From contig PAJW01000020.1 of NCBI GenBank assembly GCA_002710265.1, positions 22,163 through 27,729 of the forward strand: DNA of 5,567 nucleotides. The letters run 5' to 3'. This document shows, in pieces, positions 1 to 4,927 of the stretch. The notes beneath the pieces are model-generated. The model was not told where the DNA came from. It worked only from the letters and a program-made list of their open reading frames with translations, and did no database searches. A program made the translations under genes and the position numbers. The first letter of the stretch is position 1, and each line of letters opens with the position of its first letter. The DNA is from Gammaproteobacteria bacterium (GTDB lineage Bacteria; Pseudomonadota; Gammaproteobacteria; Magnimaribacterales; D2472).

Positions 1-649
1 CTAAAAAATATACCAATTTTGATACATCGTCTACGTTACCTAGTCTTTGAAGAGGTATTGTATTGATAATTTCTTGTTTTGCATCTTCTTGGAGATATGA
101 GGTCATATCAGTCTCAATAAAACCTGGTGCAACATTGTTGACTGTAATATTTCGAGAGCCTACTTCTTTTGCTAATGATTTTGTGAAACCATTTAATGCT
201 GCTTTAGACGATGAGTAGTTAACTTGACCAGGATTGCCCATCAATCCAGAAATAGAAGATATATTAATAATTCTACCTTCTTTATTTTTAATCATATTTT
301 TTATAAAAATTTTTGTTAGATTAAAAACACCGGTTAAATTTGTAGATATAACATCATCCCAATCTTCATCTTTCATTCTTAAAAATAGTTGATCTGATGT
401 TATGCCTGCATTGTTTATTAATACTGTTGGTAAAAGATTTTTTTCTTTAAGGTCATTAAAGCAGTTTTTAATACTTTCTCTGCATGTTATGTCCAGCTTA
501 ATTGGCAAGAGATTTTTAGTTTTATTTTTAAAGTTAAAATTATTTCTAGAGGTTCCTACGACATAATAATCTTTTTCAGCAAAATAATTTGCTAGACTTT
601 CTCCTATCCCTCTAGAAGCTCCAGAAATCAATACTACTTTATTATTCAT
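1..649 (-). CDS. fabG: 3-oxoacyl-ACP reductase FabG (3' end beyond window)
   Basis: NADPH-dependent reduction of 3-oxoacyl-ACP to 3-hydroxyacyl-ACP, the first reductive step of cytosolic type II fatty-acid elongation. I translated 216 codons from the ATG at 649 to the window edge; family members are about 245 residues, so roughly 30 C-terminal residues are missing. It is a classical short-chain dehydrogenase. The nucleotide-binding glycine motif SGASRGIG is at residues 9-16 (Ser replaces the usual Thr) and NNAG at 79-82. The tetrad is N104, S132, Y145, K149, all offset by six from E. coli N110/S138/Y151/K155. The segment NVAPGFIETDMT (172-183) is typical of FabG rather than of generic SDRs. 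K123 and R166 match the positions of the E. coli ACP-docking basic residues. The start overlaps the fabD stop as ATGA and lacks a good Shine-Dalgarno, suggesting translational coupling. acpP would be the expected next gene outside the window. Confidence 0.96.
   Translation of the reverse strand, partial: MNNKVVLISGASRGIGESLANYFAEKDYYVVGTSRNNFNFKNKTKNLLPIKLDITCRESIKNCFNDLKEKNLLPTVLINNAGITSDQLFLRMKDEDWDDVISTNLTGVFNLTKIFIKNMIKNKEGRIINISSISGLMGNPGQVNYSSSKAALNGFTKSLAKEVGSRNITVNNVAPGFIETDMTSYLQEDAKQEIINTIPLQRLGNVDDVSKLVYFL
646..649 (-). promoter_or_regulatory. ATGA stop/start overlap coupling fabD to fabG
   Basis: On the minus strand, bases 649-646 read ATGA: the fabG ATG overlaps the fabD TGA. 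The sequence before it is AT-rich with no convincing Shine-Dalgarno, so re-initiation by ribosomes finishing fabD is the likely way fabG is translated (inference). Confidence 0.8.
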
Positions 650-1566
650 AATAAACTTTTTAATGTTGCAATGTGATCATCTGTTGAGGTTGATACTGTT
701 GTTTCTAAATCGTTAGATTTTGCAATTCCAGTTAATACCTTATTGGGACCACATTCTATAATGATACTATTCTTTCGTTTTAAATATTGCATTGTTTTAA
801 TCCATTGAACTGGATTAGTTAATTGTTTAATTAAGTTAGATTTTAATTCATCAATATCAGAAGATGATGATGCATTGAAATTATGTATGAGCTCAATTGT
901 TGGGAGTTTTAGACTAATTGTATTTACTACTTTTTCAAAGTGATTTGCAGCATCTTTCATGAGCTTACAATGAGAGGCAACTGATACTTGAAGTTTGATG
1001 CACTTTCTAACTCCATCATTTTTAAGCATTAAAATTACTTCCTCTACTGCATCTATATGACCTGCGATAACAATCTGCTTTGGAGAGTTTATATTTGCTG
1101 GAGAAACTACTAGGTTCAATTTGTTTTGAACTTGTTGACAGTAATTCGTAATTTTATCTAAATCACAATTTAGAATCGCATACATAGAACCAGACTTGCA
1201 TTCTTCCATTAGTAATCCTCTTTGATGTACCAATTTTAGACCTTGTTCTAAATTTAATGATTCACCTATAACAAGGGCTGTATATTCACCTAAGGAATGG
1301 CCGCATAAGACATTTGGTTTAAAATCTATTAATGATTTGAGTTGTCTAAATGATAGATAGGATGACAACAATAAGGCTGGTTGGGTATTTGATGTTTTAT
1401 TTAGTTCTTCAGAGTTACCATTGCTTATTAAATCAATAAGATCAAAATCTAACGCAGAGTTGACAATCGGTTTTACTTCATCGATTAATGATGAGTCTAT
1501 ACCCTCAAGCATACCGATATGCTGAGAACCTTGACCCGGAAAAACAAGACTAATATGCCTAGGCAT
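646..1566 (-). CDS. fabD: Malonyl-CoA:ACP transacylase FabD
   Basis: Transfers malonyl from CoA to acyl carrier protein, supplying the extender unit for fatty-acid synthesis in the cytosol. At 306 residues it is full length (E. coli about 309). Visible signatures are FPGQGSQ at 9-15 (oxyanion-hole Gln12), the nucleophile elbow GHSLGEYTAL at 89-98 with Ser91, R116 in HQRGLLM for the malonyl carboxylate, the catalytic His199 in SVASHCKLM, the QLTNPVQW motif at 248-255, and ECGPNKVLTGI near the C-terminus. All key residues are present. It starts 2 nt after the rpmF stop, so any ribosome-binding site lies inside the rpmF 3' end (a weak purine-rich stretch). It ends with a 4-nt overlap into fabG. 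In E. coli fabH directly precedes fabD; here L32 does. Confidence 0.97.
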   Translation of the reverse strand: MPRHISLVFPGQGSQHIGMLEGIDSSLIDEVKPIVNSALDFDLIDLISNGNSEELNKTSNTQPALLLSSYLSFRQLKSLIDFKPNVLCGHSLGEYTALVIGESLNLEQGLKLVHQRGLLMEECKSGSMYAILNCDLDKITNYCQQVQNKLNLVVSPANINSPKQIVIAGHIDAVEEVILMLKNDGVRKCIKLQVSVASHCKLMKDAANHFEKVVNTISLKLPTIELIHNFNASSSSDIDELKSNLIKQLTNPVQWIKTMQYLKRKNSIIIECGPNKVLTGIAKSNDLETTVSTSTDDHIATLKSLL

Positions 1567-1568
1567 AA

Positions 1569-1778
1569 TTAAGATGTTACTTCTTCTGCCTCTTCTTTAA
1601 TAGGTTTTCTTAAATCTTTTACCAATCTACCTTTATAAAAACCATCTTTTGTCATTTGATGACGGACATGCTTTTCACCAGATACTGGATCTGTAGATAA
1701 CATCTTTGATTTTAAAGAGTCATGCGATCTTCGCTGACCTCTTCTCGATCTTGTAACTTTACTCTTTTGTACTGCCAT
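1569..1778 (-). CDS. rpmF: 50S ribosomal protein L32
   Basis: Small basic protein of the large ribosomal subunit. The N-terminus [20 protein letters not shown] and the later block [19 protein letters not shown] are the L32 family signature and match E. coli L32 almost position by position. No CXXC zinc pair is present, as in E. coli. It is 69 residues against 57 in E. coli; the excess is mostly an acidic tail, KEEAEEVTS. An AGGG element sits 6 nt before the ATG. It is followed after 2 nt by fabD, keeping the known gammaproteobacterial pairing of rpmF with fatty-acid synthesis genes in one transcript. The usual upstream neighbour yceD is absent; rluC ends 57 nt upstream. Confidence 0.96.
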   Translation of the reverse strand: MAVQKSKVTRSRRGQRRSHDSLKSKMLSTDPVSGEKHVRHQMTKDGFYKGRLVKDLRKPIKEEAEEVTS

Positions 1779-1835
1779 AATAAGCCCTAAAAAAACGATA
1801 TCCTAACAAAATTAAGATAATAATGATAGATATAA
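1779..1835 (-). promoter_or_regulatory. rluC-rpmF spacer with weak promoter-like elements
   Basis: This is a 57-nt AT-rich spacer. On the minus strand a TAGACT (1848-1843, inside the end of rluC) and a CATTAT (1825-1820) are 17 nt apart, each matching 4 of 6 positions of the sigma70 consensus. They could give rpmF-fabD-fabG their own start. The same stretch can form a small hairpin, GATAG/CTATC, at 1825-1840 with a 6-nt loop. It has no U-run directly after it and is therefore not a convincing terminator. In base composition this rich in A and T such matches occur easily by chance. Confidence 0.25.
1785..1788 (-). promoter_or_regulatory. rpmF ribosome-binding site
   Basis: AGGG on the minus strand with a 6-nt gap to the L32 ATG. 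It supports the start at 1778 and is the clearest Shine-Dalgarno on the minus strand of this window. Confidence 0.65.
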
Positions 1836-2717
1836 CTATCTTAGTCTATCTATAAAAATATCCATGTATGCAGGGTTAGGACACTTAACTGATATTGATT
1901 TTGAGAATTGATCTGTGAATTCAATTTGTTGAGAATGAAGGGCTATATTCTTATTTAAATTTTTTCCAAGTTTATTGTTGAATGTGACATCACCATATTT
2001 ATCGTCAAATATAATTGGGTGACTAATTGATGCTGCATGTATTCTTATTTGATGAGTTCTTCCAGTCGAAATTTGGATTCTTGCTAAAGAACATCCTTTC
2101 AAATTTTTTATTTTTTTAAATGAAGATATTGATTTTTTAATTTTATTTTTATTTTTATACACAGGACTATCGACAATAAGATTTTTTTTAAGATTACCTT
2201 TCAGAATAGCTATATAAGTTTTTTTGATATCTCTTTTTTTTAGCAGCTCATTAAAATGTTTAACAGATTGCTTATTTTTTCCAAACACTAAGCAACCTGA
2301 AGTATATTTATCTAGTCTGTGACACAGATCTATGTTTTCACCATGTATTTCTCTTAATATATCTATAATTCCAATAAAATTCTTAGTTCCTCCATGAACA
2401 GAAATGCCTGATTTCTTGTTGATTATTAAATAATTCTTATCTTCATAAATTATGTTGTCTTTAAATTTATTTATTAATGCTGGTTTTATAAATTTTTTAT
2501 TGTTTTTTGCTATATCTAAATTTGGTGGAATGCGAATCAAGTCACCCTTTTTAATTTTATAGTCAGGCTTAGCTCTTGATGAATTTACTCTTACCTCACC
2601 CTTTCTGATAATTTTATATATTTTACTTTTGGGTAGGTCTTTTAATATTGAAATTAAAAAATTATCTAATCTTCTATCGCTATTATCACTATTAACTTCA
2701 ACAATTTTGACAGACAT
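1836..2717 (-). CDS. rluC: 23S rRNA pseudouridine synthase RluC
   Basis: RluA-family enzyme. E. coli RluC converts U955, U2504 and U2580 of 23S rRNA to pseudouridine, and the same role is inferred here. An N-terminal S4 RNA-binding domain lies at about residues 15-75 (RLDNFL, PKSKIYKIIRKGEVRVN, KKGDLIRIPP) and is strikingly like E. coli RluC, which separates it from RluD and RluA. The catalytic domain follows, with HRLDKYTSG at 133-141 (catalytic Asp136) and GRTHQIRIHAA at 219-229. Length is 293 against about 319; E. coli carries a longer N-terminus. It is very lysine-, isoleucine- and asparagine-rich, and the DNA is visibly more AT-rich than fabD or rne. The start has no clear Shine-Dalgarno, but the sequence aligns with the family from residue 2, so the ATG at 2717 is kept. 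It is divergent from rne, as in E. coli. Confidence 0.94.
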   Translation of the reverse strand: MSVKIVEVNSDNSDRRLDNFLISILKDLPKSKIYKIIRKGEVRVNSSRAKPDYKIKKGDLIRIPPNLDIAKNNKKFIKPALINKFKDNIIYEDKNYLIINKKSGISVHGGTKNFIGIIDILREIHGENIDLCHRLDKYTSGCLVFGKNKQSVKHFNELLKKRDIKKTYIAILKGNLKKNLIVDSPVYKNKNKIKKSISSFKKIKNLKGCSLARIQISTGRTHQIRIHAASISHPIIFDDKYGDVTFNNKLGKNLNKNIALHSQQIEFTDQFSKSISVKCPNPAYMDIFIDRLR

Positions 2718-2735
2718 TGTACAAATCTATAGGAT
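2707..2735 (+). promoter_or_regulatory. Candidate sigma70 promoter for rne
   Basis: A perfect -35 TTGACA (2707-2712) is followed after exactly 17 nt by TAGGAT (2730-2735, 4 of 6 to TATAAT). The -35 covers the second codon region and part of the rluC start, on the opposite strand. Transcription would begin near 2742, giving a leader of about 165 nt. The spacing and -35 are good; the -10 is mediocre. Confidence 0.5.
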
Positions 2736-2748
2736 ATACACCTAAATA

Positions 2749-2763
2749 ACTAGGAAAACTAGT
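2749..2763 (+). repeat. Short inverted repeat in rne leader
   Basis: ACTAG-GAAAA-CTAGT is a perfect 5-bp inverted repeat with a 5-nt loop. If transcription starts near 2742 it would form a stem close to the 5' end of the rne mRNA, where a stem could limit 5'-end-dependent decay. It could alternatively be a DNA-binding half-site pair. It is short enough to be chance. Confidence 0.3.
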
Positions 2764-2803
2764 AAAAATTAACGAAAGATAAATACAACAGTTTAGAATT
2801 ACA

Positions 2804-2817
2804 GCTCTTTAAAAGAG
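2804..2817 (+). promoter_or_regulatory. boxA-like element with small hairpin in rne leader
   Basis: GCTCTTTAAAA (2804-2814) matches the rRNA-operon boxA core GCTCTTTAACA at 10 of 11 positions. The bases 2805-2817 (CTCTT-TAA-AAGAG) can also pair as a 5-bp stem with a 3-nt loop. boxA recruits NusB/S10 for antitermination in rRNA leaders. Its presence ahead of rne would be unusual, so the match may be coincidental. Confidence 0.25.
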
Positions 2818-2897
2818 TCAATCATACAAGCAAATACATGTAAGACTTGATGGTTAAAGCTTAAAACAAGCATACTGCTGAATTATCTTCCTTATAC

Positions 2898-2903
2898 AGG
2901 GAG
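2898..2903 (+). promoter_or_regulatory. rne ribosome-binding site
   Basis: AGGGAG, 5 nt before the ATG at 2909, is the strongest Shine-Dalgarno in the window and fixes the RNase E start. The following residues, MKRILIN, match the E. coli N-terminus MKRMLIN. Confidence 0.85.
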
Positions 2904-2908
2904 AAACA

Positions 2909-4927
2909 ATGAAAAGAATACTTATTAATTCATCATACGGTGATGAACTTCGCGTAGCGTTAGTTGATGGAGCAAAATTATATGATTTTGATACTGAATC
3001 ACCAGAACGAAAACTTTTAAAAGGAAGTATATTTAAAGCAACGGTTTCAAGAGTCGAATCAAGTCTCGATGCCGCATTTGTAAATTTTGGGTCAGAGAGA
3101 CATGGTTTTCTTCCATTAAAAGATCTTTCAAGAGATTATTATAAAAAAGACAAAAATGGCAAATTTGTATGTACGCTAAAAGAAGGACAGGAAATAGTTG
3201 TTCAAGTAACAAAAGAAGAACGAGGATCAAAAGGAGCTGCTTTAACAACTCAAATAGGTTTAGCTGGAAGATTTTTAGTCTTAATACCAAATTCAACTAG
3301 ATCTGGTGGAATATCGCGAAGGATTAGTGGTGATGAAAGAGATCAAATCAAAGCTGCATTAGATAAATTGAATATACCAGAAAATATGAGCGCCATTGTA
3401 AGAACCAATGGACTGGGAAGAAGTGTTGAAGAATTGAGCCTTGATTTATCATATCTGCTCGCATTGTGGGATGAGATAAATAATACAACTCCAAATGCTA
3501 CATCTCCTTCTCTAATTTTTAGAGATGATAAATTAATTGTAAGAGTTGTCAGAGACTATTTTAAGGAAGATATAGAAGAAATTTTAATAGACGATAAACA
3601 CGTATATTCTGAGGCTAAAGAATTCATTGAGGCAGTAATACCTGATCATGCAGAGAAAGTTAAATTTTATGAAGAAGAAATACCTTTATTTAATAGATAT
3701 CAAATCGAGTCACAGATTGAATTAGCTTTTCAAAGAGAAATATCCTTAAATTCGGGTGGCTCAATAGTAATCGATCCAACTGAAGCCATGACAACCATTG
3801 ATGTTAATTCTGCAAGATCAACAAAAGGAAAGGATATAGAAGAAACTGCATTCAAAACAAATTTAGAAGCAGCGTCTGAAGTTGCAAGGCAACTCCGACT
3901 GAGAGATGTTGGTGGATTGGTTGTAATTGATTTTATTGACATGACAGATGAAGAGAATCAGAACAAAGTTGAGTCTGCTTTTAGAAAAGCGGTTTATTCA
4001 GATAGAGCACGTGTTCAGTTTTCTAACATCTCTAGATTTGGTTTACTGGAAGTTTCTAGACAAAGACTAAGACCGTCCTTAAATGAATCGTATGATATTG
4101 AACACGTTCTTGTTAGAGGACCTAGGTCTCTAGGTCAATCTATATTGAGAATCGTTGGTGAGGATGCGGCAAAAGAAAATACAGGTGAAATACAAGTTTA
4201 TGTCCCGGCAGATGTTGCAAGCTATCTTTTGAATGAAAAAAGATACGACATTATTAGCATAGAAAAAACAAATAATATTAAAGTTTTAATTATTGCTGAT
4301 CCATATAAATCAAGACCCTACTATAAGGTTGTTAGAGTTAAGAAATCTGAAGTCAAGCAAGTTGATTCATATTCTCTTACTCCTAATAGCCCAGAGCCAG
4401 ATACAAATTGGAGAGATAATAAAAATATTTCAACATCTATGAAACCATTGGTCGATGGAGTAAAACCTCCAAAGATGCCAAAGAAAAGAAAAGATGGAAT
4501 AGTTAAGTGGTTAAAAACTATCACTGGTATTGAGGCTGAGGATTCGAAACCAGCCAAGAAAAAACCAAAACGCAATATAAGAAAGAAAAGCACAGGTCCA
4601 AGAAAAAATACTAATCAAAAAAAAGGTTTTCAGCCTAAGAAGAAACCTAATAAAAACTTTAAAAATGATAAAAAGGAAGTAAAAAAATCACAATCTAAAT
4701 CATCGCTAAAAACAAATGCTAGAAAACCAGTTAATAAAAAGTCTACTGATGTAAATAAAAAATCTTCTGATGTTAAAAATACTCAAAGACCGCCTGTTAA
4801 AAATAAACCTAAAGCTCATACTGAAAAGCCAAAGACTTCATCTGGAATTAAAGAGATTGTTAAGGAAAAGAAAATTAAAAAGGAATTACCTTTAAGAGCT
4901 AAGAATGATCCTCGACAAAAGAATTAA
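2909..4927 (+). CDS. rne: Ribonuclease E, short form without Zn-link cysteines
   Basis: Essential endonuclease that cuts AU-rich single-stranded RNA in mRNA decay and in rRNA/tRNA processing. Residues 1-480 align with the E. coli catalytic half. They comprise the N-terminal RNase H-like piece, an S1 domain (about 36-118), a 5'-monophosphate sensor with R165/T166 (E. coli R169/T170), and a DNase I-like active site. That site has D298, N300 and D341, matching D303/N305/D346. SYLLNEKR follows in the small domain. The CPxCxGxG Zn-link (E. coli C404/C407) is missing: residues 395-410 read YDIEHVLVRGPRSLGQ, with no cysteine. Residues 525-545 (KKRKDGIVKWLKTITGI) could be an amphipathic membrane-binding helix. 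Residues 546-672 are a lysine-rich disordered tail, presumably RNA-binding. At 672 residues it is far shorter than E. coli RNase E (1061) but longer than RNase G; the basic tail and genomic position argue for RNase E. The 3' end overlaps nudC by 29 nt. Confidence 0.95.
   Translation: MKRILINSSYGDELRVALVDGAKLYDFDTESPERKLLKGSIFKATVSRVESSLDAAFVNFGSERHGFLPLKDLSRDYYKKDKNGKFVCTLKEGQEIVVQVTKEERGSKGAALTTQIGLAGRFLVLIPNSTRSGGISRRISGDERDQIKAALDKLNIPENMSAIVRTNGLGRSVEELSLDLSYLLALWDEINNTTPNATSPSLIFRDDKLIVRVVRDYFKEDIEEILIDDKHVYSEAKEFIEAVIPDHAEKVKFYEEEIPLFNRYQIESQIELAFQREISLNSGGSIVIDPTEAMTTIDVNSARSTKGKDIEETAFKTNLEAASEVARQLRLRDVGGLVVIDFIDMTDEENQNKVESAFRKAVYSDRARVQFSNISRFGLLEVSRQRLRPSLNESYDIEHVLVRGPRSLGQSILRIVGEDAAKENTGEIQVYVPADVASYLLNEKRYDIISIEKTNNIKVLIIADPYKSRPYYKVVRVKKSEVKQVDSYSLTPNSPEPDTNWRDNKNISTSMKPLVDGVKPPKMPKKRKDGIVKWLKTITGIEAEDSKPAKKKPKRNIRKKSTGPRKNTNQKKGFQPKKKPNKNFKNDKKEVKKSQSKSSLKTNARKPVNKKSTDVNKKSSDVKNTQRPPVKNKPKAHTEKPKTSSGIKEIVKEKKIKKELPLRAKNDPRQKN
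4730..4771 (+). repeat. Tandem 21-nt repeat in the RNase E tail
   Basis: Two adjacent 21-nt units encode VNKKSTD and VNKKSSD (residues 608-621), followed by a partial third copy beginning VKN. The units differ at only a few bases. This is consistent with a recent slip-and-copy duplication in the disordered basic tail, where length is little constrained. Confidence 0.75.

Larger units (their letters stand above)
2718..2908. promoter_or_regulatory. Divergent rluC/rne intergenic region
   Basis: This 191-nt gene-free region must serve both directions. Toward rne it contains a promoter candidate, two short inverted repeats and a strong ribosome-binding site, described separately. Toward rluC no good sigma70 pair stands out, only AT-rich hexamers. 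In E. coli the rne leader is long and mediates RNase E autoregulation. Whether this shorter leader does the same cannot be told from sequence alone. Confidence 0.6.

Noticed and set aside
1825..1840. Hairpin between rluC and rpmF as a terminator
   Set aside because: The stem is AT-rich with only five pairs and has no adjacent U-run; the T-run nearer rpmF has no stem before it.
2847..2876. Second rne promoter (TTGATG, 18 nt, CATACT)
   Set aside because: Both elements are imperfect and the spacing is off optimum; the upstream TTGACA candidate is better.
3033..3296. Open frame on the minus strand within rne
   Set aside because: Its leucine-rich product is the antisense shadow of the conserved S1/5'-sensor coding sequence of RNase E; it has no ribosome-binding site or family resemblance.
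3730..3942. Open frame on the minus strand over the RNase E active-site region
   Set aside because: It is antisense to highly conserved catalytic codons and has no independent evidence of being a gene.
4088..4135. A frameshift as explanation for the missing Zn-link in RNase E
   Set aside because: The frame is continuous with conserved residues on both sides, and neither alternative forward frame restores a CPxC motif.
4321..4593. Minus-strand frame with hydrophobic, Phe-rich product resembling a membrane protein
   Set aside because: The hydrophobicity simply reflects lysine-rich (AAA/AAG) codons of the RNase E tail read on the opposite strand.
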